Part shown: positions 32,145-44,275 of the stretch, piece after piece | Position numbering within the stretch: position 1 is the stretch's first letter | Layout: the number at the start of each line of letters is the position of its first letter | Notes under the pieces: generated by a model | Seen by the model: only the letters and a program-made list of their open reading frames with translations | The model's database searches: none | What the model was told of the DNA's origin: nothing | Assembly: GCA_038496445.1 (NCBI GenBank) | Contig: JALMLS010000100.1 | Coordinates: 1 to 64,000, forward strand | Origin: Trichosphaerium sp. ATCC 40318 | Lineage: Eukaryota > Discosea > Flabellinia > Trichosidae | DNA: 64,000 nt | Direction of reading: 5' to 3' | Translations under genes and position numbers: made by a program

Positions 32145-34125
32145 TCTACAAGTACGATTAATTGAGAGTTTTTATTGGGTGTATACCAAAAATAACGCGG
32201 TACAACAAAATGTTTTCAGGATTTTGAAAAATGTGATATACAGTGTAGTTTTCATAGTTTGTTGTTGCAAGCGTGTTTGGGTAAATGACGGACTTTTTCT
32301 CTTTTTTTTTGTTTGTGATAGTTTTTTTGTTTGTGATAGTTACGTACCTTGTGTTTTGTTGTACTGGCTAGTTTCGCTTGTTGACGTGATTCTAACTAGT
32401 AGAAGTTTAGATGACAGCAGATATTCATTTCGGAGTTATTATGTAATTTTACACTAATTCAGCGCATGAAAAGTATCAAGCGCGGTTTTGAGGTTTGGAA
32501 TTGAGAAAACTTCGATACGGTAAAATTATTATGTTGCCGGTAGTTTTCTTCATAGCGCGAAAAGCAAATGTGGGCGTAAACGCTATCAACAGGTTGTAGA
32601 GAACGTTTGTGCAGAATTGAGGCGATATACTATTCGTTAGGCTGCACAAGACCTCTAAACATGCACCGCGCATTCTAGTACTGTGCGTTGAGTAGTTTTA
32701 TAGAGTCTAGGCAGAAGGCGCGAGTAGAAATTGCTCAATGCAACTACAATTTGCAAAGAAGGGAGAAAAGGTGTAATGTGGTGTGAGGGATATGTACCTT
32801 GGTTTTTTTGTACAGGCGATGTGTACGTAAGCTGTTCTTAGGAAAAATGATTTTGCCAAGCGAGAAATTTCATCATTTTTCGTATCAAACCAAACGCTAT
32901 GTATATTTAGGTTCGGGCTATCTACCACTTTTACTCTTTTTTGCATTGTCACTAGTACACATAAGCATTTTTAGCAGGAGTGTTGGCAATGAACTAAAAA
33001 AGGCACATTTGATCCCCGACAAAAAAATTTGTTTTTTGTGCTTCGTTTTTATTTTTGTTTTGAAAAAACCATTGTACAATATTTGCGTGGTACGTTTGTT
33101 TCGTTTACAACGGTTTTTTTTTGTATCGACTTGACTACCGTTTCGGTTTGATTAGTTTTTATTTGTTATTTATGTATAACTTTTCACAACGAATCAATTG
33201 TAACGAGAAGGTTACCATATTTATTTATACATTGAATTATGGCGAAATCAAGGGTTTTTTGGTTTGTTGCAGAAAAGGTTAAAAAAAGAAAGGAAGTTTG
33301 TTTACATTTTGGGCATTTATCATTATCTGGTGACAATTATTGCTGTACTTTATTCTACATAGCGCATGATAACGTAATACTACATGTGCAGGTATCTTAT
33401 GTTGCGAGTGTACTATGCAGTTGTCGGGAATCCTCCCGTACATCTATTAGAGAGATATAGGACCCTCATACGCGAAACGGCATATTTTTATCTTTTTTAG
33501 AAATAGTTTCTTGTGCTTACCTTTTATGCACTACTGGAAATGATGCTCAAATACTATCTATACTAAGATAGACTGCGCCCCAATTTCTCCGTTAACTTGT
33601 TTATACAAAACGACTATTTTACAAACTACACAAAACGATACGTTTTTTTTTAAAACGAACCACGTGAAATTGGTGTACAGGCGAAAAGGAGGTGAGGAAG
33701 GGAGTAGATGGAATTAGAGTTTTTAGGTACAACTTGGCAATACAGAATACGTTGTGTACTATTTACAGACGTACTTACTTTCACTATCAATTTTTAGTAA
33801 TATGAGCGCCTGAAGTTTATGTAGCGTAGGTTTACGTTTTGAACAACATTTTGCAACTTGGGTAGTTTTAACTGTTTAAAAACACTATATTCGGTTGTAG
33901 TCTCAAAACGCGGGAGGTAACCACAATACTTTGTAACTTTACAATAAACGCAAAAAAAAAAAAACAAAACAAAAAAAACATCGTTAAAAATACAACGTGA
34001 CGCCATGGCGCGCGTAAATATATCTGAGAAGGCTTTATTGAGAATATTCTCATACCTTGGACAAAATTTGACTTGGGGAAATTATTTTACAACGTTCGTA
34101 CCCAGCTTTTGAACCGTTTAGCTGT
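32145..34125. other. Gene-poor region, possible unassigned exons
   Basis: This is nearly 2 kb without a recognisable gene, between two genes that diverge from it. On the minus strand, about 32,820-32,950 encodes RVKVVDSPNLNIHSVWFDTK, followed by a GTACAT donor and a short exon ending in TAG at 32,707. A further frame at 32,476-32,673 starts MRGACLEVLCSLTN, with a TATAAAA 20 bp upstream of its ATG. None shows family motifs. The rest (33,140-34,060) is AT-rich with T and A runs. A duplicated 18-mer (TTTTTTTGTTTGTGATAG) lies at about 32,310-32,345. Confidence 0.35.
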
Positions 34126-37100
34126 ATGGCTACACCAGAAGTTAGCAAACCTATCGAACCACCGTCCCCAACTCTGTGCCATGCACAATTGGGTTCTAGT
34201 CCTCCGCCATCAGATGTACGTCATTTACGTCACTAAATTATCTTATTGAGCCAGTGGAACGATGTATTTGCTGTAAATGAGCAATTTCACCAACATACGG
34301 AACAAGCACCTGAGGGCAACGTGAAGAGCGTTAATTATCCTGGAGAAGTGAATACGCTCGTTTTAGACGCTGTTATCACTTTTCCTGCTTTGAACCTGGC
34401 AGCAACAGAGAGCGTTCTTACTCTATCAAACTACAGGATTAGAGCCACCAAAAAAAATCAGGTACGTTTTAAAACAATGCATAAATACGCAAAAATTATG
34501 TATAAAAATACTCTGCACGCATTCTACGTTGTTACCTTGAAGCCTCAAATTCCAAATGAATGAATTCCACTTAATGGTCGTTTTAGTCCAGAGATGCAGA
34601 GGAACTGCCTGGTACCACCATCGACTTACCGTATTGCACCATAGCAAATGTTAACAACGCGGCTGCACAATCGAACAACGGAAACACCTGGAATGCATCG
34701 TTTTTTGACGGCGGAAGTAGCGCGTTTGTTATTGCTATAAAGACAAAGGTACATATAAAACCTTTATGGTTCCTATTTTGCAAATCTACAAGGTCCTCAT
34801 CACGCAGCGTCAACCATCGTACAGTACAGGTGGCCTGCTTTTAACGGGTTTTTTAAAACATTTTTGTTTACTAATCTCTGTAGGACATGCGGCGCTTCAC
34901 TATTCGCCTAAACTCTTGGGATGAATGTGATAGAGTGGATAAGGAAATTCAGACCCATGCGTTTTTTGGTTCAAACGTTAACTGCGTTTTTGCGTATCGT
35001 TACTTCAGGTACGTAAAAAGATGAATGGTTTGTGAATGAATCACAATGTCCTTCATGGCTGGCCTAATGGCTATTTTCTTCCTACCCTGTCATGCTTATA
35101 AGTTATCAGAGCTATTCACGAAAAGCAGGCGCCTCAAAATCGCCGGTGGTGCTTCGACGTGGACAAAGAGTTTCAACGGTTGAAATTTCCGTACGTTCGA
35201 AGTTTAAACGTTGGCCTTGTTTTCATTAATTTATGTTTTCACAGGAAGTCTATTTTTCGCGTTAGTGAAGCGAATAAAAAGTATAGGTTATGTTCAACAT
35301 ATCCTAGTAAGATTATAACTGTAACAGGCGCTAGTGATAGCCGTACGTGTAGAGCTAAACCTCACAATTTGTCTCGTAAAATTTTTCGGCTGGTTTTTTT
35401 TCTAATTTTTTGTGCTTAGAGTTGCGCGAAAGTGCTAGTTTTAGATCATCACGACGATTACCAGCGAGTAAGCTAGCGTTATAACTATAGATACCTAATT
35501 GTATTTAGTTTGTTGGGTACACAAAAATGGTGCTACACTATCTAGGTGCTCTCAACCGAAGGTATGGTTTTAGTGTATTACAAAAATAACTGACAATACT
35601 TGTGGTAGGTTGGTATTTACCGTGCGAAATCAGCACATGACGAGAAGTATATCTCGTGTATTTTTCGTTCAAATAAACACTACAATAATAAGAACATGGC
35701 AATATTCGACTGTAGATCTCAAATGGCGGCGAATGCGAACCTTTTCAAAGGTAACTGATTAAAAAACTTTTGTTATCCACTCGAATCTTACTTTTCGATA
35801 CCCAGGTGGTGGCACAGAGACAATGGATAATTATACGGGTGTGAAAATGCACCACTTGAATATAGACAACATCCATGGTAAATTCGATTTTCTCGTTAAC
35901 GGGTTCACTAACACATAAATAGCAATGCGCAGTAGTTACTCTTCTCTTGCGAATTTATATGGTAGCACAGCTGTTCCTGAAATGAGTTCTATCAGTGGTA
36001 CTCGATGGCTTAGTCATGTAAGAGGAGTGTTGAGTGGTGCTAAACGTGTCGCTGAAGCACTAGAACGTGATGAATTGTCTGTTCTTGTGCATTGTTCGGA
36101 TGGCTGGGATAGGACTACACAGGTTAGGATTGTTTTGATTATTTTTTATTTTTCGAAATAACATTTTTGTTTTAGATTACTTCAATGGTTCAAATGTTAT
36201 TGGATCCTTACTTCCGTACGCTGGAAGGGTTTTGTATGTTAATTCAAAAAGAGTGGCTTTCGTTTGGTCATAAATTTTCTGAACGGATTGGTCATGGGTT
36301 GCGTGATGACAAGTCAAATGAAATTTCACCAATTTTTCAACAGTGGCTAGGTTAGTCTTTTTTTTCCCCTGCTTTTTTAGTTTCTAACGTTGTTGCTCTA
36401 GATTGTGTATACCAAGTTTTATATCAGTATCCGAATTGGTTTGAATTTAATGAAACATTTTTAATTACTATAATGGATGAGGTTCGCTATCTTTTGTTTT
36501 TTGGTTTTTTTTGATGGTGTCATTTTATCGTTTCTTCAACTTATTCTTGCTTAAGTTGTATGCTTGTCGATTTGGAACCTTTTTATATAATTGCGAGAGG
36601 CAACGAAAACAACATAATCTTGCTGTTCGCACACTGGACCTCTGGACTTATATTGCGAATGATCAAAAATTGTACAAGTAAGTCACAGCTTTTCTTTTGC
36701 ATTTTTCTTGGTTTTCCTAACTCTTTCGTTTTCTCTTAGAAACGCCTCATTTATTCCTTTGAATGCGGCGATCTATCCCGATGTATCTTCAAGTCGATTA
36801 CAAGTTTGGGCTGCATATTATGCGCGTTATAATGCTGTTATGCATCAACATCATCTACATAATGTACTTTCTCTGAAGTCACGTCGCTCTGAGATGCTGA
36901 TGGACAAAGGTACTTACTTTGTTTGTGTAGTACGTACTAAAACCAAACTATAGAAGTGGGTGGACTGAAGGAAAAGCTAGTAGAAGCCGAAAAAAAGAAC
37001 AAAGTGTATGAAGCTTTATTACAGCAACAGATTCTTGAACACCCAGAAACTTCTCAGGAAATTTTGGACTTGGTTAGTAAAAGACCAGATATTTCTGATT

Positions 37101-37552
37101 GGGTACGTTAAACAAATAATGCGCAAAAAGATTATTACTGACACTTGGTGAACCTCTAGACTGTTCAGTTTGAAGTTGTTGAAGGACAAATGCCGAAATT
37201 CAAGTTGGTGCAAAAAAAAGAAACAAAAGTATCAAAACATTTCACTGGTCGTCTTGCACAATTACAAATAGATGATTATACTCAATCAACTTATCGTATG
37301 GAAGATAGTGTATTACAAGAACCAGAAACAAGACGAAAAGAGGTCGAGGAGATCTTGAGTGAATTTGTTTTTGCGGAAGGTGGAAAGCCTGAAGTTGCTG
37401 AACTTTTAAATGACACTTCATTGCATGAAGATATTGATAATGCTAATGATAGTCGATGGGACTTAAGCCAAAGCACGTCTCAGTATGTAACACTAAGCTT
37501 GTCCAAGTTATTGGGATGGTTGGGGTATAGCACAACTGATACGACATTGTAA
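34126..37552 (+). CDS. Myotubularin-family phosphoinositide 3-phosphatase
   Basis: From ATG 34,126 ([17 protein letters not shown]) the exons give a PH-GRAM region ([11 protein letters not shown]...[13 protein letters not shown]), [49 protein letters not shown], then [32 protein letters not shown] (CX5R: Cys, Asp and Arg intact), [29 protein letters not shown] and [11 protein letters not shown], ending in a coiled coil ([20 protein letters not shown]) and an acidic tail. The order matches active myotubularins, which dephosphorylate PI3P and PI(3,5)P2 on endosomes. No FYVE domain is seen. About 18 short introns are present. Substrate range is inferred from the intact active site. Confidence 0.93.
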
Positions 37553-37652
37553 ATAATAGGAAAAAAAAAGAAAATTACAGTAAAACATGAAACCTCAACT
37601 ATTCGGTTTTCTATTTTTGTTGTCTTGTACAAGATTTGGGTACCATAAGCGA

Positions 37653-39263
37653 ATGAAGTCAACTATGTTAAGTAAGTAACAATTTTCTTTGCGCTAGTTT
37701 AAAGCGTGCACGCGCAGTCAAGTGGTTGACGTTACGATACACGTGGTGTCTGCAAAAAATGGAAATTAGTACGTGCGCAAGCGCTGTAGATATAAATCGC
37801 TTGTTTAGTGGGTTTTTTTTGGACATCCCTAACGGATTATAGGTACTAACACTACCGCTCCAACCACGGCACCAGGGCATACCCAAATTACAAATTTCAT
37901 AGTCGGTTCTGCTCTTGTTATTGCAGGTCGAGTACAACACTTCTTAATTAGGAGATATTGACTGTAACTGCCTAGGTGGTGCATTGAATGGATCTTTTGC
38001 TGCGCCTATGGTCATAGCAAGGAAAGAGTGGACTTTTGAAATCGTGTGGATGGTATACTCTTTGTTTGGCATTTTACTTTTCCCCTGGGCTACAAACTTT
38101 GCAGTTAATCCTCGTGTCTTTACAGAGGTATATGAACTACAATGTGTTATCCCTAATGTATAATAAGGTTTATATGCATATAGACTTGCCTACTGTCCTT
38201 GCAGTAATATTTTTATGTGTGCCTTGGGCACTTGGAAGGTTCGTTGGATTTTTACTGTTAGTGTAATATGCTTGTTTGACTTTGGAGTTTGTAGTGTCGC
38301 TTTGGGTTATGGTATCACTATGATAGGCCAATCTCTTTCATTTGCTATTATAGTTGGTTTAACTTCATCTATTGGTACACTTGTGCCTTTGTTAATTTTC
38401 CATACTGAAGAGGCGAAAAAGATTGAAGGAATTCTCATTTTTATCTCACTTGTGTTCGTCGCTGGTTCTCTAACATTCTTGGCCTGGGCCGGGAATATTA
38501 AAGAAAAGGAACAGAAAAATAGTAAAGAATCAGAAGCTAACGAAAAACTCATAAACGACAGAAATCCAGACGACATTGAAGTCGTAGAAAAAAAGGAAGC
38601 GCATTTCTAGGATTGCTACTGTGTATTGCTTCGGGTGTACTATCACCAGGACTAAATGTGAGCATCTCTTATGCCAACAAAATAGTAGAGAGGTCGAATG
38701 ATGTAGGCATAAACAAATACGTACAGAGTGTAGCAGGTCTTACACTGGGGATAGCAAATCTTGGTTTTATGTTCAATTTCTTTATTCCTCTGATTTTTGC
38801 TGTTGTAAAAGGTGACTTGCACCGTCTTTTTAAGTCATCAGGAAAAGCACGTGCAGTTCATTTTTCATTAGAATTTACAAAATAGTTTAGGTTAAACTGG
38901 TGTATTGCTACCTTTGTGCTATTGGAATGGGTTTAGCTTGGTGGTTGTCCTTCTTGATCTATGGAACTGGAACTATTTTTATCGGAAAATTAGGCACTTC
39001 TGTTGGTACTTCCTCAACCGTTCTATATTTTATCTGTCCCTTATTGGTTTAAGGATGGGCTATGTTTATGATAGCTGCAATTGTATCAAGTTCAAGTTGG
39101 GGTGTAATATGTGGAGAGTGGAAAGGATCACGATTAAAGTCGAGATTACTAATGTCTTTTGGTACATTTTTAGCAGCACAATGAAACACTTATAGTTTTA
39201 GGGTTACTGTTACTATTTATCGCTGCTGTTTTCATAACTGTAAGTGGTGTTCTAAGTGTATAG
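37653..39263 (+). CDS. RhaT-like sugar:proton symporter
   Basis: The spliced start is MKSTMLSTNTTAPTTAPG (ATG 37,653), joined across an intron of about 170 bp, unusually long here. Then NFIVGSALVIAGGALNGSFA, PMVIARKEWTFEIVWMVYSL, LLFPWATNFAV, FGVCSVALGYGITMIGQSLS, LLCIASGVLSPGLNVSIS, GLAWWLSFLIYGTGTIFIG, LGTSVGWAMFMIAAIVSSSS, WGVICGEWKGSRLKSR and a last helix LGLLLLFIAAVFITVSGVLS. This is the ten-helix RhaT/DMT layout with its GALNGSFAAPMK and GEWKG signatures. An apparent TAA near 39,050 is spliced out (GTACTT...TTTAAG), and the last helix follows a 34-bp intron. L-rhamnose is the bacterial substrate; the eukaryotic substrate is unknown. Confidence 0.85.
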
Positions 39264-39492
39264 CGCCTTGAGAATGATTGATGTCTTGTCACACTGAACA
39301 AATACATTTTTTAAGTGGTAATATTGCGAGTTTATGTTGAAGATTCTTTGATTGAATAGCGACAGTAGTATTTAAATCTTGGTGACAAAGAGATGCGTTG
39401 TAAACTGTGCATTAAGTCGGTTCCTTAAGTGACCAAATTAGTTTATAGTGACACGTGAACGAACAGAGTGACTACCAACAGTACAGGAACTT

Positions 39493-40839
39493 ATGTACTG
39501 GATTATTGCGTTAGCTACTGTATGCTTCCTATACTGGCTATTTAATGTATCTCGCAGTTTAAAAAGCACTAAGAGAGGTAAATACCTTTCACTGCATCAA
39601 AATTAATATAAGTGGAAGTTAAACAAGGTGTTGCCGTTGTGACGGGCGCCAACGGCGGCATTGGCTGGTCTACAACCCTTCATTTGCTTGAGCACGGGTA
39701 TACAGTGTTTGCTTGCGATATTAACGTTTCTCGACTTGAGGAAACCTACAAAGAGCACGAACGTGTATACATAGTACAGTAATACTATAAAGTAACATTG
39801 GTAACAATAGCACTAAACTTGATTTGCAGGATGGACGTGACAAAAATGGGAGACGTTGAAAAACTGAAACAACAAGTGAGTAGTTCCTCATGTGTCAGGA
39901 ACTAAAGTACATCAGGTATTTGCGCACAATAAAGGGGTTGACGCTTTGGTCCACGTGGCTGGTATTGGAGGCACGTTTTGATTAATATTAATATTGGGTT
40001 TTTTTTACATTGACTTGTAGGTAAGCCAGGTCCACTTATGATGCAGGCACGTTAAACATGATCTGTTTTAGTTAATGTTAGCATTGCATAGGAAAGTAAG
40101 GAGATGCATAAAGTATTATCTGTGAATACCTATAGCGTCCACATGCTCACAAGAGCACTTTGGCCTAAAGTAAGAATAACAAATGTTAATAGTTTGTACT
40201 TAATTTGGGCATAGTTGCTAGAGAGTAAAGGAAGGATAATAGTGTTGACATCCTTGCTCTCACGCATGGCTGTGCCTTTCTTGGGTTTTTATTGCACAAG
40301 TAAAAGCGCTTTGGAAGCTTATTGTGATACACTAAGAAGAGAAGTTTCCAGACTAGGTGTAAAAGTGTGACAACAAAACCTTTGTTTAAAAACACTAAAG
40401 CAAACCCTAGGTGGTAGTTATTCAGCCAAACAACGTAAAGGTAAGTATTCTTCTATGACGTGACAATGTAACTACTGTCTTAACATTCCTGGCTTGCAGA
40501 CAGATATGCCTGCAGATGCTAGTCGCAACTTTGCTTCTTGGATTGAACAAAATCCAGATACACCATGGTCAAAGCATGTTATTGGCTTGTACAACAGAAT
40601 GCTAAAGAACAATCAAAAAAGGGCCATACCAGCACAAAGCGTTGCAGAATGTATACACTATTCAATATCAACAGTACACAAACAACAAACCGTTAACAAG
40701 AATTTATTTCATAACAAAACTTGTTTAGGACAACCCCAAACCACGATATTTTGTAGGAAGATTTGCAGCATTGTATGCAATCGTAAAACAAGTTCCAGAT
40801 TATGTAATTGATATTGTTTTCAACTTCATCACAAGATAA
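39493..40839 (+). CDS. Membrane-anchored short-chain dehydrogenase/reductase
   Basis: An N-terminal helix (MYWIIALATVCFLYWLFNVS) is followed by the Rossmann motif VAVVTGANGGIGWSTTLHL, FACDINVSRL, MDVTKMGDVEKL, ALVHVAGIGG, KVLSVNTYSVHMLTRA, IIVLTSLLSR, the active-site YxxxK in FYCTSKSALEAYCD, and VVVIQPNNVKTDMPA. It ends PDYVIDIVFNFITR at 40,839. The layout matches ER-membrane SDRs of the 11-beta or 17-beta hydroxysteroid dehydrogenase and retinol dehydrogenase type. Substrate unknown. TGxxxGIG predicts NAD(H) or NADP(H) binding. Eight or more introns of 35-50 bp. Confidence 0.88.
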
Positions 40840-40938
40840 CACTTGGAAGAAAAGCTCCATTGGTACCAAAGCCAACAGAAGCATCCAATCATATTTTACC
40901 ATGATTTCTTGTCTCAAGTATTCTAAAGGTAGTTAAGG

Positions 40939-43900
40939 CTATGGCAATAAATTAAACTGTACTTTGAGTACTATGATGTATTTTGGAAGCGCTTGCATCT
41001 CTTGAAAGACAACTAATTCATCAGCAGTCTCACCTTTAAAATTTTCTGGTGCTGGTTCTCTTATGCATCCACGTGCTGCTTTTACCTTAACATAATGGCT
41101 TTGGTAACCACTAATACATGGTTTACCGAGAAGGGAGTCAGTGGACTTAGGACACTCCACCACAGGATAAATATTACCGGGAACAACAGCGCTAAAAGGC
41201 GATTTAAAATTTTAGACTAAATTCAAAAACAAGTACCATAGCATCACGTGAACACAGCCTTCTGCATCAGACTTAGCGTACTGTTTAGTGTACTAGGGTG
41301 AATAAACTAAAGGTACAGAGTTGAACAAGGTACCTTTATAGACGTTGAAAAGTACATTCCTTTTCCTAGGTGAAGGTTACAAAAGACTAGCTCCAATAGA
41401 TATTATATACCGAACCAGCCACCATCTACAGTTGCCATTGTAGCGAATCCAGTTTGTACTATTTTCCAGGCGGATTCCTTGGTAGTACCATGTGCCATAG
41501 GTAAAACAGGAACCTGGAGAAAAGGTTAACAGTTGTTAGGGTAAAGATCGTACAGCATTTTTTAGGTTGTATTCGTAGCTCTTGATGTTTTCCACAAAGG
41601 AATCAAACACTTTTTGTCGTAGATTAGGCTGAGACTTATTTCTCCAGTCAGTTTTGGAAAACTTTTCAGGTGAAGTCCGCCATTGAAGTTTGAGTTTCTC
41701 TTGGCCCATTTTAGCAAATAAAAGACAAAAGTATGTTTACCTCTGTAGAACTCAAAGGCCGACTTATGAAGTTCGTTAACAACAGCATATGCCCCAACAA
41801 TATGGTTTGTATCTCCACCAAGCTTAGTAAACCATTCTAGCATACGGGCGTACTCTTAAAGTGATAAGTAAAGAATCTCTTTGTACTTCCCTACGAACCT
41901 TCAGTTGCTGGTTGTATCTTAAACGATGAGTAAGGTATTGTATCGCTTCCAAGTATTTTCCACCCTGCTGTAGCGAGAAACTTTGTAGAAAACTCCCAAG
42001 GCCTTCTTGGCCTATTGTCGAGTCTTTCAGACGAATGAATAACATTCTGTACTGTCGAATCAACTAAACAAAAATAAGAAAATAATACCGATTGTCAGTC
42101 TTACCTTTTGGCTTTGCAATTACACGTGCAACAGATTCTGTCTTTTTTCGTAGTTTTATACATAGCTTTGGCTTACTTGGGAGGCTAAGTAAAATACATT
42201 AAAATTGCCTAAATAAAAGCAACTAAAGCAAAGCGTACTCATCCAAGGTATCAAAAGAATAGTATTCCAAGAAATCCCTTGCCCAACAAAATAAGTCAAA
42301 ATCCTCATCCAATCCATATTTGTTAGCAATCTGACGTTTGAGGTCGTCAATATCTACTACCTCGAGAGACAGTCTCCGTTTCTTGCCGTTGAACTCTATT
42401 AACGCAGTGAATGACTTTGGCGCTCGTTTTGGGGTAAATATTGTTGTTTCAAGAGTGTCTTGGTTGACTTTGTAGTACTTGTCTTTGTACTCGAACACTG
42501 TTCCATTATTTGCCAAATACTCTGTGAAAGTATTCCATTCTCCTTTCATTTCTTTATCTTTATAATAAAAAGTACCAGTGATGTCATCACCAATATACTT
42601 GTTTCCGTTATCACCGCAAATGATAGTATGTTTTCTTGATTTATTCAATAAATCATCTTTCCAATCACCCTGTTTTACAGAGCCATCCGCAGACGTGAAT
42701 TTACCGATACCATGTTTAGCACCGTATAACCAATGCCCTACAAAAGAATCGCCATTTGCATATATCATTGTACCTTGTCCATCAGGTACAAAAAAAGAAA
42801 CACTCCCAGAGTAAACATCTCCAGTACCAAAAGTAATTTGTCCAAAACGGAACATGTCATTCTCCCATTCGCCAATATAACATGCTCCTTTTTTCTTCCA
42901 TAGTTTTCCCATGCCCTCTCGTTTATCTTTAACCCAAGAACCATCATAAACGCTTCCATCAGCGTAAGTCATTACACCTAGGAACAAACAAAAAAATAAG
43001 AAATACAACCTTAACAAAACAAGAGCAAAACAAGTACCTGTTCCAATTCGTTGAGGATCAACACCACGAACTTTGTCAATATCAGAAGGTTTTTCAACAA
43101 GCTTCCACCCATCTCTGAATCTCATATACTTCTTGTACTTAGCAAACTTCCATGTGCCTTTAAAAACAGATCCATCAGGATAAGTTATTTGTGTGCCAAT
43201 ACATTCACAAGGTGTCAAGAAGAAATGTCCGCTCTTTGCTTGCCCCCAAAGACCTTCACATTTTTTACCATCATTATAGTACATCACACCTCCACCAATC
43301 GCCCTAGATGTCTCAAATCTACCCTTGAATTTCTCTCTTGTTTCACCTTTAACAGGTTCAAAGTACTTTGTTCCGGTTCCTGCATTAGGATTGGCAAGAG
43401 TGTATTCTCCAGTACACACTGTACCCCAACTAGCCATAACTTCCCCTTTTCTGAATTGTCCTTCACTCCATAATCCTTTATACTTCCAACCTGTTGTGTT
43501 CTCCATAAAAAGTTGTGGTTCAATAGAATTGTTGATAAAAAGCCTTTGTAATAACGCTTTATGTTCTACAGCAACTTTTTTACTGTACCCTTCTGTATCA
43601 TAGAAAACTCCAGGACGTTTTTCAAAATAAATCTGACATGGTTTGGTATAGCCTTTACCATGTAAAAGACCATTCTTAAAGTTACCTAAAAATCACGTGA
43701 TTACGAGAAAAATTATTTTAAAGTTACAGTTAAAATCGAACCTCTTTGTTTTTGTTTGTTGAAATACTTTGTTCCTGTCCCATTTGGTTTAAACCCCTGT
43801 ATGTCGCCATAATATATAAATACGATTTCATTTGAATCCTTATCAACTTTTTTAATGAGCCCTCGAGGCAAATCACCAGAAACGAACTTTCCTTCCCATA

Positions 43901-44036
43901 TAGTAATGTATCCACCCTTTGTGACAGTGTAGCGACCCTTTCCGTTGGGAGCTGCCAAAGCTATTTCACCTTCGTAAGTGCCATCTTTCCAAGCACTATC
44001 GTACAAGTTAAAATACGTAGGCAACGCAAAGCGCAC
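40939..44036 (-). CDS. MORN repeats, ubiquitin-like domain and ART (PARP-like) domain in one protein
   Basis: From MRFALPTYFNLYD (44,036) come about a dozen MORN-type repeats (WKDGTYEGEIALAAPNGKGR, YPDGSVFKGTWKFAKY, YADGSVYDGSWVKDKREGMG, YANGDSFVGHWLYGAKHGIG). Next is a PB1/ubiquitin-like stretch (TALIEFNGKKRRLSLEVVDI), ending LDE at a GTACGC donor. The next exons keep phase and read LPSKPKLCIKLRKKTESVAR, VDSTVQNVIHSSERL, YARMLEWFTKLGGDTNHIVG, VLPMAHGTTKESAWKIVQTG (ART His), VDGGWFG, GKGMYFSTS (ART Tyr) and NIYPVVECPKSTDSLLGKPC, stopping at 40,939. The family ADP-ribosylates proteins or binds NAD. MORN repeats often bind membranes. Fusion is inferred from phase-consistent splicing. Confidence 0.82.
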
Positions 44037-44275
44037 GTGTTGCCCATATTGGTAGCTTAGATGAGTTTGTTTTATTATTTTCTTGAAGAATATTCACTAA
44101 GTCGCGACAGTTGCGTGATATGGTACAGTGTTTGTTGCCGTCACTCGTAAATGTGGCCCACAATTTATAAGAAAATAGTGCGATGTTACGGTTCAATAGT
44201 ACCAATGTAAGAGTAGACCAATGTTAAAGCAAGAAAAAGGACTACATGCAGTTATTCAGAGAACTTGATTCTCCT

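Noticed and set aside
32080-32457. Plus-strand frame of 125 codons starting MTFLKALYTDPND
   Set aside because: It begins antisense to the first exon of the Myb gene and then runs through T-rich DNA giving Phe/Val/Cys runs. No motif or splice support.
39040-39060. In-frame TAA in the RhaT-like gene as a pseudogene mark
   Set aside because: An intron from GTACTTCC to TTTAAG removes it and joins LGTSVG to WAMFMI in phase, which restores a conserved motif.
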